Origin: Allopusillimonas ginsengisoli
GTDB lineage: Bacteria > Pseudomonadota > Gammaproteobacteria > Burkholderiales > Burkholderiaceae_B
Length of the DNA: 64,000 bases
Assembly: GCA_005239165.1 (NCBI GenBank)
Contig: RAPG01000014.1
Span: forward strand, 1 to 64,000
Direction of reading: 5' to 3'
Below the pieces are notes generated by a model. That model was not told the origin of the DNA. It was given only the letters and a program-made list of their open reading frames with translations, and ran no database searches. Shown piece by piece: positions 16,815-26,517 of this stretch. The first letter of the stretch is position 1. Each line of letters opens with the position of its first letter. Position numbers and translations under genes: made by a program.

Positions 16815-17393
16815 ATGCCGCAACTACCCAAACACTCGCACAATATCGTTTTACTTAGCCGTCTCACTCCGCAGAAAGAGACCGCTGCAGGGCCGCCAGG
16901 CAGCCCCACCACCATTACCCCCGGCATCAATGCTCGGCCGCTCGTGCGGCCAGCCACCCCTCAGCGCAAGGCCGTCAATGACGCCACCACCTACAACCCC
17001 TGCCTTAGCTGCGGTGCCTGTTGTGCGCACTTCAGGGTGTCGTTTTATTGCGGCGAAGTCGCGGGCGAAGGTGGCGGCGTCGTACCTGCCGACCTCGTCA
17101 GCCAGGTGGGCCCGCTGCGCGCCTGCATGAAAGGCACTGAATACGGTGGTCAGCGCTGCATCGCCCTGCGTGGCGAGCTTGGGCAGCCTGGCATTCACTG
17201 CAGCATTTACGAATCAAGGCCGTCGCCCTGCCGTGAGTTCGACCCGTGGATGCCTGATGACAGCCCCAACCCCGATTGCCAGCGTGTGCGCCTTAACATT
17301 GGCCTGCCGCCGCTGCCCACACGCCCTCACGATGATGATGATGGCGGCTGCCCGTCTCATACGCCTCCGCGTCGCGGCGATATCGCCGCCTAG
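16815..17393 (+). CDS. YkgJ family cysteine cluster protein
   Basis: A COG0727-type protein thought to bind zinc or an iron-sulfur cluster. The cysteine signature NPCLSCGACCAHFRV lies near residue 61, and further Cys residues occur at GQRCIA, GIHCSIY and SPCREFDPW, with a closing C near PDCQR. The N-terminal ~55 residues are Pro/Thr-rich with no family match, so the true start may lie further in, for example at a GTG near 16944. The C-terminus has a short run of Asp and His codons. The start region is duplicated in decayed form at 16143. Function is not known. Confidence 0.8.
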   Translation: MPQLPKHSHNIVLLSRLTPQKETAAGPPGSPTTITPGINARPLVRPATPQRKAVNDATTYNPCLSCGACCAHFRVSFYCGEVAGEGGGVVPADLVSQVGPLRACMKGTEYGGQRCIALRGELGQPGIHCSIYESRPSPCREFDPWMPDDSPNPDCQRVRLNIGLPPLPTRPHDDDDGGCPSHTPPRRGDIAA

Positions 17394-17401
17394 CACCTGA
17401 C

Positions 17402-17429
17402 AGCAGCCCGGCGTGTCAGCCCGGCTGCT
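17402..17429 (+). terminator. Hairpin after the YkgJ-family gene
   Basis: AGCAGCC / GGCTGCT stem extended by GGC / GCC across one C-C mismatch, right after the YkgJ-family stop. There is no T tract, so intrinsic termination is uncertain. Confidence 0.35.
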
Positions 17430-17439
17430 ATATGAACGA

Positions 17440-17493
17440 AAAAAAACACCGCCTCGACAGCTGCATTTAATGCAACAGACTGTCGAGGCGGTG
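17440..17493 (-). terminator. Rho-independent terminator of pnp
   Basis: A perfect 14-base-pair stem (CACCGCCTCGACAG / CTGTCGAGGCGGTG) with a 19-base loop that contains its own small palindrome. On the minus strand it is followed by a T run (17440-17446). It lies 50 bases past the pnp stop. Confidence 0.85.
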
Positions 17494-17542
17494 CGTTTAC
17501 TGCTGCACGTATACGGCCCGCAGGCCGCAACGGCATTTACTA

Positions 17543-19687
17543 TTACTGCTCTGGAGCTACGGGGGCTTGTGGGCCGCCCTGAGCCTCGATACCACCAATG
17601 GCTTTCATGGAAAGACGCAGGCGGCCTTTGTCATCAGCTTCGATAACCTTGATGCGCACGCTCTGACCAACCTTGAGTACGTCATTAATGTTGGCAATAC
17701 GGTAGTTGGCAATTTCAGAAATATGCAGCAAGCCATCACGCCCAGGAAGCACCTGAACAATGGCGCCAAAGTCGAGCAAACGCAGGACCGGACCTTCGTA
17801 TTCTTGACCCACTTCAACGTCGGCTGTCAGCTCTTTGATACGGCGCTCAGCTTCGCGGGCCTTGTCCATATCTGCACTGGAGATGGTAATGGTGCCATCA
17901 TCACCGATATCAATCTGTGTGCCGGTTTCTTCGGTAAGCGCGCGGATGGTGGCACCGCCCTTGCCGATGACATCACGGATTTTCTCGGGGTTGATCTTGA
18001 TGCTGAGCATGCGTGGCGCGAAATCAGAAAGCTCGGTACGCGAACCTTCAATGGCTGATTTCATTTCGCCCAGAATGTGCAGACGGCCTTCTTTGGCCTG
18101 TGCCAGCGCGATCTCCATGATCTCTTTGGTGATGCCCTGGATTTTGATGTCCATTTGCAGCGCGGTGATACCACCTGCCGTGCCGGCTACTTTGAAATCC
18201 ATGTCGCCAAGATGATCTTCATCACCCAGAATGTCAGTAAGCACGGCGAACTTGCCACCGTCTTTGATGAGGCCCATGGCCACACCCGCAACGTGCTCTT
18301 CAATGGGGACACCCGCATCCATCATGGCCAGCGAGCCACCACAAACCGACGCCATGGAAGACGAGCCATTGGACTCGGTAACCTCGGACACCACGCGAAT
18401 GGTGTACTGGAAGTCTTCAGGCTTGGGCAACATCGAAATAAGGGCACGCTTGGCAAGACGGCCATGTCCGATTTCGCGACGCTTGGGCGCACCGAAACGG
18501 CCGGTTTCGCCCGTGGCAAACGGAGGAAAGTTGTAGTGCAGCATGAAACGATCACGGTGCTCGCCCATGATGGAATCGATGATTTGTTCGTCTTGGCGGG
18601 TGCCCAGCGTGGCTACGACCAAAGCCTGTGTTTCACCCCGGGTAAACAAGGCGCTGCCGTGAGCACGTGGCAGTACACCCAGGCGAATGCTGATGGGGCG
18701 TACGGTACGCGTGTCACGGCCATCAATACGCGGCTCACCGTTAAGGATTTGCCCGCGCACAATGTTGGCTTCGAGATCAAACAGCATGTTCTCGACTTCT
18801 ACGCTGTCAGGCGTGGCTTCGCCCTTGGCTGCTGCGTGCTCGGCCAGACGGGCCTTGACGTCAGCATAAACCTGGCGCAGTTGTGTAGTGCGAGCCTGTT
18901 TTTCGCGAACCTGGTAGGCGGCCTGCAGACCGTCTTGGGCTGCAGCGGCCACAGCACGTGCCAGTGATTCATTTTTTACAGGTGGCTGCCAGTCCCATTC
19001 TGGCTTGCCAGCTTCAGCTACCAGCTCATGGATGGCGTTAATAGCCGCCTGCGACTGCTCGTGACCAAATACCACACCACCCAGCATAATTTCTTCGGAC
19101 AACTGCTGAGCCTCGGACTCAACCATGAGCACAGCAGCTTCAGTGCCTGCCACGATGAGGTCCATCTTCGAGCTCTGGAGCTGCGTGGAGGTGGGGTTTA
19201 GCACATACTGGCCATCAACATAACCAACGCGCGCCGCGCCGATTGGGCCATTGAACGGGATACCCGAAATAGCCAGTGCGGCAGAGGCACCGATCATGGC
19301 GGGGATATCGGGGTTGACCTCTGGGTTTACCGAAACCACATGAACGATAACCTGGACGTCGTTATAAAAACCCTCGGGGAACAGCGGACGCAGCGGGCGG
19401 TCGATGAGGCGGCAGGTAAGAATTTCTTTCTCTGAAGGCCTGCCTTCGCGCTTGAAGAAGCCACCCGGAATGCGGCCGGCCGCATAGGTTTTTTCTACAT
19501 AATCAACAGTAAGCGGGAAGAAATCCTGCCCTGGCTTGGCCGTTTTGGCAGCCACGACCGTTGCAAGAACAACGGTATCATCAATAGAAACCAGCACGGC
19601 GCCTGATGCCTGGCGAGCAATCTCGCCAGTCTCCAGAACAACTGTGTGCTGGCCGTACTGAAACGACTTGCTCACTTTATTAAACAT
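17543..19687 (-). CDS. pnp: Polyribonucleotide nucleotidyltransferase (PNPase)
   Basis: A 3'-5' phosphorolytic exoribonuclease and core degradosome component. The 714 residues hold two RNase PH domains (about 12-145 and 320-460), a helical linker, a KH domain (about 555-615, with [18 protein letters not shown]) and an S1 domain (about 622-692, with [19 protein letters not shown]). [20 protein letters not shown] and the [15 protein letters not shown] phosphate-site block are intact. It follows rpsO, the standard order. The rpsO terminator lies between the two and the usual readthrough arrangement applies. Confidence 0.98.
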   Translation of the reverse strand: MFNKVSKSFQYGQHTVVLETGEIARQASGAVLVSIDDTVVLATVVAAKTAKPGQDFFPLTVDYVEKTYAAGRIPGGFFKREGRPSEKEILTCRLIDRPLRPLFPEGFYNDVQVIVHVVSVNPEVNPDIPAMIGASAALAISGIPFNGPIGAARVGYVDGQYVLNPTSTQLQSSKMDLIVAGTEAAVLMVESEAQQLSEEIMLGGVVFGHEQSQAAINAIHELVAEAGKPEWDWQPPVKNESLARAVAAAAQDGLQAAYQVREKQARTTQLRQVYADVKARLAEHAAAKGEATPDSVEVENMLFDLEANIVRGQILNGEPRIDGRDTRTVRPISIRLGVLPRAHGSALFTRGETQALVVATLGTRQDEQIIDSIMGEHRDRFMLHYNFPPFATGETGRFGAPKRREIGHGRLAKRALISMLPKPEDFQYTIRVVSEVTESNGSSSMASVCGGSLAMMDAGVPIEEHVAGVAMGLIKDGGKFAVLTDILGDEDHLGDMDFKVAGTAGGITALQMDIKIQGITKEIMEIALAQAKEGRLHILGEMKSAIEGSRTELSDFAPRMLSIKINPEKIRDVIGKGGATIRALTEETGTQIDIGDDGTITISSADMDKAREAERRIKELTADVEVGQEYEGPVLRLLDFGAIVQVLPGRDGLLHISEIANYRIANINDVLKVGQSVRIKVIEADDKGRLRLSMKAIGGIEAQGGPQAPVAPEQ

Positions 19688-19703
19688 TACAAAGTATCCT
19701 TAC

Positions 19704-19749
19704 AATAAAAAAACCGTGCACACCACGACAAAGCGCGGTGTCCACGGTT
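19704..19749 (-). terminator. rpsO terminator / pnp leader hairpin
   Basis: A two-part stem (AACCGTG / CACGGTT and ACACC / GGTGT separated by a C-C mismatch) followed on the minus strand by a T-rich tract. It lies 26 bases after rpsO and just before pnp, where partial termination and RNase III processing are known in other bacteria. Confidence 0.75.
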
Positions 19750-19775
19750 GCATCGCGGGGAGCGAGCCCCTGGTA

Positions 19776-20045
19776 TCACTTACGCAGACCGAGCTTTTCG
19801 ATAAGCGAACGGTACGAATCTGGATTGCGGCCCTTCAGGTAGTCGAGCAGTTTGCGGCGGCGGCTGACCATGCGCAGCAGGCCACGACGCGAGTGGTGGT
19901 CTTTCATGTGTGCTTTGAAGTGACCAGTAAGCTCGTTGATGCGTGCCGTAAGCAGCGCAACCTGTACTTCGGGGGAGCCGGTGTCGCCCTGTGCGCGCTG
20001 ATATTGCGCGACGATGTCGGATTTGTTGATGTCGGAAACAGACAT
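19776..20045 (-). CDS. rpsO: 30S ribosomal protein S15
   Basis: A ribosomal protein that binds the central domain of 16S rRNA early in 30S assembly. The 89 residues match the family length, with [40 protein letters not shown] and the C-terminal [12 protein letters not shown]. The ATG at 20045 was chosen because it gives the exact family N-terminus ([12 protein letters not shown]); the frame is open 40 codons further without family match. Confidence 0.98.
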   Translation of the reverse strand: MSVSDINKSDIVAQYQRAQGDTGSPEVQVALLTARINELTGHFKAHMKDHHSRRGLLRMVSRRRKLLDYLKGRNPDSYRSLIEKLGLRK

Positions 20046-20454
20046 TTTTAGCCTCTTTAACTTGCGACAGAGCCGAGGTGCCCTGACGTGGTCGGATTGA
20101 AAATCTACAATAAAAACAATGTTTTCCTGGCTAAGCCCGCGCAACCAATACGCCTGACCTAACACAAGGAATCAGGCATTATACCGGAAAAAAGACCTCA
20201 TCTGCGACCCCATTAGCTGATCCGCAGAAGTGTCTGCAGCCGATTCTCGTCACGCCATTGGCCAGCCCCTGATACGGTAAGGGATAACTATGGCGTAATA
20301 AGACACCAGGCAGGTGGCACTGACGCAAATTCCTTGCATATACGGGTAGAATCTAAGTCAGACCACACACGATTTGCGCCATGTCTGGCACTGCCCATAC
20401 ACTCGCGCTGCGCTTACTTTTGCCCAGACAGGGCGAAGCTTCTCGGAGTACCAG
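20046..20454. other. Divergent intergenic region between rpsO and a lipoprotein gene
   Basis: About 410 bases that should hold the rpsO promoter on the minus strand and the lipoprotein promoter on the plus strand. No single promoter, repeat or RNA gene could be supported. Confidence 0.4.
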
Positions 20455-20982
20455 ATGACCACTACCGCTCGCCTTCTTGCACACGGACGATACGCTGGGG
20501 CTGCGGTGCTGCTGGGCTTGCTGTCGGCCTGTGCCAACATGGCCGAGGTACCTGCGGGCACCCCGTTAGCAAACGTGGAAGCCAAGTTTGGCCAACCCAC
20601 ACTCACCTGCCCGGCTCCCGATGATGCTCTGCGTGCTGTCTGGAGCCAACAACCCATGGGGCAGTATGCTTTCGGCACTGTTGCTGACCGCGCCGGCAAT
20701 ATCAGCCACATAGAACAACTGCTTACCGATAGCCATTTTCAGCGGCTGGCCAAAGGAACCTGGACGCCTGAGCAAGTGCGCTGCGAGTTTGGCCCCCCCG
20801 CCGATATTTCTACCGTTGGATTGCCCTCAACAACACAAGTCGTGTGGAGCTACCGATATCGTCAGGCCGGGGCGTGGAATTCTTTAATGTACGTGTACTT
20901 TGGTCAGGACGGCCAACGCGTTACACGTTTTCATCCGGGCCCCGACCCGATGTTCGATCGGGAAAGCTTCCCGTGGTTTTAG
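20455..20982 (+). CDS. Putative lipoprotein of unknown function
   Basis: A 175-residue protein with an N-terminal helix and lipobox LLSAC (Cys near residue 23), so it should be lipidated and sit in the outer or inner membrane facing the periplasm. Residues 30-175 have an OmlA/SmpA-like sense: short repeated blocks (EAKFGQPTLTCPAPD and VRCEFGPPADIST), each with the F-G-x-P turn followed by a Cys or an aliphatic, then a YRYRQAGAWNSLMYVYFGQDG strand. The ATG at 20455 follows GGAG at good spacing; an upstream ATG at 20374 gives no signal peptide. Its last 62 bases overlap the convergent pssA gene. Role unknown. Confidence 0.75.
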   Translation: MTTTARLLAHGRYAGAAVLLGLLSACANMAEVPAGTPLANVEAKFGQPTLTCPAPDDALRAVWSQQPMGQYAFGTVADRAGNISHIEQLLTDSHFQRLAKGTWTPEQVRCEFGPPADISTVGLPSTTQVVWSYRYRQAGAWNSLMYVYFGQDGQRVTRFHPGPDPMFDRESFPWF

Positions 20983-21868
20983 AGCCGCCCAACCCGCCTG
21001 CGCCGTCGGCACCAGGTGGTCGGTAAACAGGGCCTGCCCCGATTGAAGGTTCAGCAGATGGATGATCCGCCGGCTCTTCGGTGGCACCCTGTCGCCTGCG
21101 CATAAGTTCGCGGGCCCGCCGCCAGCGCCACAGCATGGTGACCCAGCCTGAAACGCTGTACACGCAAAACAGGCCAAACAATACGATGGGAGGGTCACTG
21201 GAAACAAAAACAAACACCGCGACCAGCACCAGAATGACCCAAAACGGCACGCTGCGGCCAAGCGCAAAACTTTTGCCACTGTAGAACGGCGCGTTCGACA
21301 CCATGCAAACACCCGCATACACCGTAAAGACAAAGGCCAGCCACGATATAACCATGGAATCAATGGGCAGTTTGTTATCGACAGACAGCCAGATAAAACC
21401 GGCCACCAGCGCCGCCGCCGCCGGACTGGGCAGGCCTTGAAAAAACCGCTTGTCAACAACAGCAATGTTGGTGTTAAAACGAGCCAGCCTGAGCGCCGCC
21501 CCCACCACATAGACGAAAGCTGCCAGCCAGCCCCAGCGCCCAAGGTCTTGCAGGGCCCACACGTACATGACCAGCGCCGGTGCCATGCCGAAAGAGATCA
21601 TGTCGGCCAGCGAGTCGTACTGCTCACCGAAGGCTGACTGGGTATTGGTCAGGCGGGCAACGCGGCCATCCATGCCATCAAAGACCATCGCCAGGAAGAT
21701 GGCTATGGCAGCGATATCGAAACGACCGTTCATTGCCTGAACGACGGCGTAAAAGCCTGCGAACAGATTGGCTGTGGTAAACGCGTTGGGCAGCAGATAT
21801 ATGCTGCGCCGACGGCGGGTTTCTTCTGACAAGTTATTGGGCATATGTGGGGCCGGCGGGGTCAACAT
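20921..21868 (-). CDS. pssA: CDP-diacylglycerol--serine O-phosphatidyltransferase
   Basis: An inner-membrane enzyme that makes phosphatidylserine from CDP-diacylglycerol and serine. The CDP-alcohol phosphotransferase signature D-G-x2-A-R-x8-G-x3-D-x3-D is present near residue 64 (DGMDGRVAR...[10 protein letters not shown]). About eight hydrophobic helices follow, and the C-terminal ~55 residues are polar and disordered in type. The first ATG overlaps the psd end; the second (21844, MPNNLSEE) may be the real start. It is transcribed with psd, which uses its product. Confidence 0.95.
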   Translation of the reverse strand: MLTPPAPHMPNNLSEETRRRRSIYLLPNAFTTANLFAGFYAVVQAMNGRFDIAAIAIFLAMVFDGMDGRVARLTNTQSAFGEQYDSLADMISFGMAPALVMYVWALQDLGRWGWLAAFVYVVGAALRLARFNTNIAVVDKRFFQGLPSPAAAALVAGFIWLSVDNKLPIDSMVISWLAFVFTVYAGVCMVSNAPFYSGKSFALGRSVPFWVILVLVAVFVFVSSDPPIVLFGLFCVYSVSGWVTMLWRWRRARELMRRRQGATEEPADHPSAEPSIGAGPVYRPPGADGAGGLGGSKTTGSFPDRTSGRGPDENV

Positions 21869-22520
21869 CGGTTAGCGGAAGCTCGGCCAGCACAGTACTG
21901 GTGGCCTGAACTTTGTCGCCGATGGCCACACGAGGACGCGAGCCAAGTGGCAGGAAAACATCAACGCGGGAGCCAAAACGGATAAACCCATAACGCTGGC
22001 CCGCATACAAATTATCACCTGTCTTAGCGTAGCAGAGAATGCGTTTGGCAACGAGGCCTGCAACCTGCACAGATGTAACAACATGCCCCTGCGCGGTGTG
22101 AAGCACGATGGCGTTGCGCTCGTTTTCGAGCGAGGCCTTGTCGAGGGCTGCATTGAAAAACCGCCCTGCAAAATAATTGATGGAGCGTACTGAACCACTG
22201 ACTGGCGCACGGTTGGAGTGCACATTAAAGACGTTCATGAACACGCTGATTTTCAGCGCGTCACGCCCAACATAAGTGTCGCGCACTTCTTCAACGGCTA
22301 CCACGCGACCATCGGCAGGCGATAGCACATTAAGCTCACCATCCGGTGCGCTGCGGGGCGGGTCACGAAAAAACTGCAGCACAAAAATTGACAACAGCCA
22401 GAACGGGATGGAGGCAAGCCCCGACCAGAAGCTGACGAGGATGGACACGACGACAATACCAGCCAGAAAAGGCCAGCCTTCGCGCGCGATAATGGGATGG
22501 GGGTAAGAAGGTTTATTCAT
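21834..22520 (-). CDS. psd: Phosphatidylserine decarboxylase proenzyme
   Basis: A membrane-associated decarboxylase that makes phosphatidylethanolamine. It is the short form (228 residues). Self-cleavage to the pyruvoyl enzyme should occur at Gly183-Ser184 (RFGSRVDVF). The [16 protein letters not shown] block near residue 94 holds the conserved His, and LSPADGRV near 66 the conserved Asp. An N-terminal hydrophobic helix (about 18-50) anchors it. It precedes pssA on the same strand with overlapping ends. Confidence 0.96.
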   Translation of the reverse strand: MNKPSYPHPIIAREGWPFLAGIVVVSILVSFWSGLASIPFWLLSIFVLQFFRDPPRSAPDGELNVLSPADGRVVAVEEVRDTYVGRDALKISVFMNVFNVHSNRAPVSGSVRSINYFAGRFFNAALDKASLENERNAIVLHTAQGHVVTSVQVAGLVAKRILCYAKTGDNLYAGQRYGFIRFGSRVDVFLPLGSRPRVAIGDKVQATSTVLAELPLTDVDPAGPTYAQ

Positions 22521-22709
22521 TGTAGGGCGAAGGATAACCGAAATAAGTAACGCATTTACACTCCTGCAACGCTATATTGTAATGGCGGACGTTCCGCCCC
22601 CGCTGCCCGGCACACGTTTGTGAGCAACGCCAGCCCGGGAGACATCAGGGGCACTTCAGCCATGCATCAGATTTAACCGGATGCCGGACCCCGATCTTAC
22701 CCTGCGCAC

Positions 22710-23549
22710 TCACACACCAAACACTACTAACGGCGTGCCAGCTCTGAGCGGATGTGGCATCACATGCACATCAACCCCATAAACCCGCTTGAGGTTTGCG
22801 GGCGTGAGCACAAGGGCAGGTGTACCGCATGCAAAAAGCGTGCCGCCCTCCAGCAGGGCGATGCGGTCGCTCCAGCATGCGGCCAGGTTTACATCATGCA
22901 CAATGCACAGCACACCTATGTGCTCATCTCGTGCCAGATCGCTGACAGTTTGCAGTAATACGTGCTGATGCAAAGGATCGAGACTGGAGGTGGGTTCGTC
23001 GAGCAACAGATATCGACCGTGCGGATCAGACGCGCGTGACGCCAGTATTTGTAGCAATACGCGCGCAAAGTGCACCCGTTGCTGCTCACCACCCGAGAGC
23101 TGAGGGTAGCGCCGGCCAGCCAGGCCAGACAAGCCCACTTTTTCAAGCGCCGTGACACACAGGCGCGCTATGTCATGTTCGGCCAGCTCTGAAAAAGGAT
23201 AGGCACCCATGGACACAACTTCAGACACGTCAAGATCAAAACTCAGCCCGGGTTTTTGAGGTAACACCGCACGTGAGCGGGCCTGGCTGGCCGCTTTCAT
23301 GGACGGCAATGAGCAGTGATTAAGCGTCACCGCATCAGCAGCATTAAAGGTATAGTCCAGCCGGATTTCGTCCGCCAGCACCGACATAAATGTAGATTTT
23401 CCGGCACCATTGGCACCCAGCAAAGCAGTCATCTCGCCCGGCCTGATTACCAGAGAAACCCCGTCCAGCACGACATTCCCGCTGCGCAGAACCTTGATAT
23501 CCTTTGCCGAAAACGCATCGACGGAAGATTTTTCACCATTCGTACTCAT
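22710..23549 (-). CDS. hmuV: Heme ABC transporter ATP-binding protein
   Basis: The ATPase that powers heme import across the inner membrane. It shows Walker A GANGAGKST near residue 44, the signature LSGGEQQR near 147, Walker B RYLLLDEPTSSLD near 178 and the switch His (CIVHDVNLA) near 215. The 279 residues match HmuV/BhuV. Its ATG follows the hmuU stop after 4 bases. It is the last gene of an hmuSTUV operon. Confidence 0.94.
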   Translation of the reverse strand: MSTNGEKSSVDAFSAKDIKVLRSGNVVLDGVSLVIRPGEMTALLGANGAGKSTFMSVLADEIRLDYTFNAADAVTLNHCSLPSMKAASQARSRAVLPQKPGLSFDLDVSEVVSMGAYPFSELAEHDIARLCVTALEKVGLSGLAGRRYPQLSGGEQQRVHFARVLLQILASRASDPHGRYLLLDEPTSSLDPLHQHVLLQTVSDLARDEHIGVLCIVHDVNLAACWSDRIALLEGGTLFACGTPALVLTPANLKRVYGVDVHVMPHPLRAGTPLVVFGV

Positions 23550-23553
23550 GCAG

Positions 23554-24570
23554 TTACCCCGGTGCCGCGCGGCCGCGCGTTAACATCCAGAAGAAAAACG
23601 GCCCGCCTACCAGGCTGGTAACCAGCCCTATAGGCAGTTCGGCGGGGCTGATTACCAGCCGGGCCAGCCAATCGGCGAGTGTGAGCACCAGTGCGCCGGC
23701 GAGCACAGACCCGGGAAGCAGGAAACGGTGATGCGCTCCCAGCAACATGCGTACAAGATGCGGCACGACCAGACCGACAAACGCAATGCCACCGGTTACC
23801 GCCACAATTGGCCCGATAATTAATGCCGTGACAACGATCAAACGACGCCGCACTGCAGCCAGCTGGAATCCGAGGTGACCGGCCTCGCGCTCGCCCAGCA
23901 GCAATGCATTCAATACACGCCACTGGCTGCCCAGATAAGCAAGCAGAAATAGTGTCCATGGGCCCAGCCAGACCACAGTGCGCCAGTCAGCCCCAGCCAG
24001 GCTGCCCATGTTCCAGAACGTAAGGTCACGCAATTGGGCATCGTTAGCCATGTAGGTAAAAACACCTATCGCTGCGCCGGCGATGGCGTTGATGGCAATG
24101 CCGGCCAGCAAAAGCCCTGCCACACCCGGATAACGGCTGCCCACGGAATAGGCCAAAAACGTGGCGCACAGACTGCCTGCAAAAGCGGCAGTGGCAATTA
24201 CAAAAAAGCCGCCTGCCGTCAACACAATAGCGGATACCGCCCCCAGGGCCGCACCGGACGAAATGCCGACCAGCCCGGGCTCAGCCAGTGGATTGCGGAA
24301 CAATGCCTGCATGGCCACACCGGTGGCAGCCAGCGCACCGCCGACTACCGCACTGAACACGACCCGAGGCAGACGGATTTCAACAAGAATGTCATGCAGA
24401 AGCTGATCGCCCGGACCGAGTTCACCCCACAGCAGACGCGGAAGGCTGGACCATGGAATGAACACGGCACCACTGGCACTGGCACCCATGGCGACCAGCA
24501 CAAGACAGATGGCCAGCGCACCCAGCAGAGGCTGGGGCGCCAGTTTGCGAGAGGGGGTAACAATGCGCAT
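23554..24570 (-). CDS. hmuU: Heme ABC transporter permease (FecCD family)
   Basis: The inner-membrane channel of the heme importer. The 338 residues have about ten hydrophobic helices, the RLPRVVFSAVVGGALAATG block near residue 48, and the GGIAFVGLVVPHLVRMLLG coupling loop near 262 that contacts the ATPase. It is preceded by hmuT and followed by hmuV with short spacings, so the three are co-transcribed. Confidence 0.94.
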   Translation of the reverse strand: MRIVTPSRKLAPQPLLGALAICLVLVAMGASASGAVFIPWSSLPRLLWGELGPGDQLLHDILVEIRLPRVVFSAVVGGALAATGVAMQALFRNPLAEPGLVGISSGAALGAVSAIVLTAGGFFVIATAAFAGSLCATFLAYSVGSRYPGVAGLLLAGIAINAIAGAAIGVFTYMANDAQLRDLTFWNMGSLAGADWRTVVWLGPWTLFLLAYLGSQWRVLNALLLGEREAGHLGFQLAAVRRRLIVVTALIIGPIVAVTGGIAFVGLVVPHLVRMLLGAHHRFLLPGSVLAGALVLTLADWLARLVISPAELPIGLVTSLVGGPFFFWMLTRGRAAPG

Positions 24571-24588
24571 GAGGGTGAAGTGTAGCGC

Positions 24589-25410
24589 CTACTGAGAAGC
24601 TTTCTTCAGTTGCTGTAAGGCCTGAGCCACGCGAGGTCCGATTCCCAGAATAAGCAAGTCGTCCATGACCTCGATGCGTTTGTGGGTTGCCGCAGGCGTT
24701 GAGGCGATACCGGCACGCTGCCTGAAGGCGTCAAGCCCGCCACTTGCATGCACCGACGCGGCGGTAACAATGATGAGGTCGGGAGCCAATACGGCTAGGC
24801 CTTCAGCCGAAACCGGCTTATACCCTTGCTGCGCGGACAATACGTTATCAAGCCCGGCCAGATTAAGCACCGCATCGGCGGCGGTACCGGCACCTGCCGC
24901 CATAAACGAACCGGTGCGGTTAACCAGAACGATCGCGCGCTGTGGACGGGATGGCTGGGCAATGGCTGCAGCGACCTCGTTGCGAATATGCCGGGTCAGG
25001 CTTTGGCCCTTGTGCGCCACGCCAAGCTGCCCGGCAATTTGCTCGATGCGCCTGTACAGAGATTCGACCGAAGGCTGGTCAGAGACCACAACAGTAGCAA
25101 TGCCCAGCTCGCTCAGGCGTTGCAACGTTGCCGGCGGACCTGCGTTTTCGGAGGCCAGAACGAGGTCGGGGTTCATGGACACCACGCCTTCAAGTGGCAC
25201 GCTGCGATAGTAGCCAACACGCGGCAGCCGGAGTGCTGCATCGGGGTATAGGCTGGACTCGTCATCAGCGACTACGCGCCCGCCTTCTCCGAGTGCGTAA
25301 ACGATTTCAGTGACACTGCCGCCCAGCGTTACCACCCTGTGCACCTGGGCCACACTGACCGACGCCGTAGCGGCGAGGCACAATAACAACAGGAACCGTG
25401 CCAACATCAT
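24589..25410 (-). CDS. hmuT: Heme ABC transporter periplasmic binding protein
   Basis: A periplasmic heme receptor of the TroA/BtuF fold. A signal peptide (MMLARFLLLLCLAATASVSVAQ) is followed by HRVVTLGGSVTEIVYALG and a VGYYRSVPLEGVVSMNPDLVLA block near residue 62, where the Tyr is the expected heme ligand. The 273-residue form starts at the ATG that overlaps the hmuS stop (ATGA), which gives a proper signal peptide; longer starts do not. It is translationally coupled to hmuS. Confidence 0.92.
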   Translation of the reverse strand: MMLARFLLLLCLAATASVSVAQVHRVVTLGGSVTEIVYALGEGGRVVADDESSLYPDAALRLPRVGYYRSVPLEGVVSMNPDLVLASENAGPPATLQRLSELGIATVVVSDQPSVESLYRRIEQIAGQLGVAHKGQSLTRHIRNEVAAAIAQPSRPQRAIVLVNRTGSFMAAGAGTAADAVLNLAGLDNVLSAQQGYKPVSAEGLAVLAPDLIIVTAASVHASGGLDAFRQRAGIASTPAATHKRIEVMDDLLILGIGPRVAQALQQLKKASQ

Positions 25411-26462
25411 GCTGCCAGCGGCACCGGGCAGTAGCCTACGAGAAGATCTCGCCAGCTGGAGAGTTCGGGCACGCCAGGCTTGCGCGCGCCAAAAAACTGC
25501 ACGATTAACTGCCCTGTTGCAGAATAGGCTTCTAGCGATGTGACCCAGCCATCGCTGGTAGGCTTGTTGACCACCCACGTAGAGGCAATGGAGGTCGTGT
25601 CAAGATGAAGATTGAAATGTGGCTCAAGCACGTTAAACCATGGCCCGGTACGCCGATAAGCCTTGATCGGACCTGTATGAATTTGCACCATGCCGCGATT
25701 GCCTACAAAGCACATAAAGGGGATGTCGCGCTGCGCCACATCAGTGATTACGCGCTCAGCCATGTCGTTTGAAACCTGCTGCGCCAGGTCGGCACCTACG
25801 GCACCGAGTGCAGCCAGACGCGTAAGCTTGTGCCGTTGCAGAAGACTGAAGAACTCGTGGGTGTCAGTCATGGCAAGCCACTCTGTACGTAACGCCGATG
25901 TCACCTGCCCCTGCTTTTCGGCATCAGGATCGGGTATAACCTCGAACGCAGGCCAGCCCGGATTAGTGTCTGTGTATTTTTCTACAAGCGCATGATAGGC
26001 GGCCACATCGGTTTCATCGGTAACGTATACCTTGTGGACGGCCTGCCCTTCTTTATCAAAAAACTGCACACTGAGACGGCCACCGTCGTTGACGGCCCAC
26101 GAAGTTTGCCACGAACCAAAAAACACGCGCAGATCGATATCAGGACCGAGCACCAGACCCATGGTCTTGCCTGCACGAATGTCTTCATACCGCCCGTGGC
26201 GCTCGTGAACGCACCAATCGTTGCGGGTGAGCGCCATAACGCGGCCCAGACTGCCGAGCTCTTTGAAGATGTCTTGAGGTGGCCCCTTGAGCGCAGTGGC
26301 CCGGATGTCGCCGCAGTTGGCCGCGACGAGCTCGGCTTCGCTAACCCCCAGAACATCTGCCACAGCACGTATGCGAGCCTTGGGTGTAGCGGCCTTGGCC
26401 TGATCATAACGTTGCCTGAGGTTTAGGGCCTTAGCCGCCCAGTTATCTGCGTTGCTATCCAT
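25407..26462 (-). CDS. hmuS: Hemin-degrading / heme-trafficking factor HmuS
   Basis: A cytoplasmic heme-binding and degrading protein of about 351 residues. It is built from two similar halves (about 1-170 and 180-350), each with an RNDWCVHERHGRYED-like or FVGNRGMVQIHTGPI-like block; the C-terminal half carries WFNVLEPHFNLHLD, the usual heme-side region. The start was set at MDSNADNW because an earlier ATG (26501) lies inside the Fur-box-like sequence; MEFFSM at 26477 is a further option. It is the first gene of the operon. Confidence 0.92.
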   Translation of the reverse strand: MDSNADNWAAKALNLRQRYDQAKAATPKARIRAVADVLGVSEAELVAANCGDIRATALKGPPQDIFKELGSLGRVMALTRNDWCVHERHGRYEDIRAGKTMGLVLGPDIDLRVFFGSWQTSWAVNDGGRLSVQFFDKEGQAVHKVYVTDETDVAAYHALVEKYTDTNPGWPAFEVIPDPDAEKQGQVTSALRTEWLAMTDTHEFFSLLQRHKLTRLAALGAVGADLAQQVSNDMAERVITDVAQRDIPFMCFVGNRGMVQIHTGPIKAYRRTGPWFNVLEPHFNLHLDTTSIASTWVVNKPTSDGWVTSLEAYSATGQLIVQFFGARKPGVPELSSWRDLLVGYCPVPLAA

Positions 26463-26499
26463 ACTGAAGAATTCCATAACGAATTTTTTAGACCAAGAC

Positions 26500-26517
26500 A
26501 TGAATAATAATTTTCAT
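26500..26517 (-). promoter_or_regulatory. Fur-box-like sequence upstream of hmuS
   Basis: ATGAATAATAATTTTCAT is an imperfect palindrome close to the Fur consensus (GATAATGATAATCATTATC). It lies 38-55 bases upstream of the preferred hmuS start, where iron-dependent repression of a heme operon would be expected. Confidence 0.65.

Noticed and set aside
18077-18967. A 296-residue open frame antisense to pnp
   Set aside because: It lies wholly inside pnp, whose protein is intact and highly conserved; the antisense frame has no recognisable domain.
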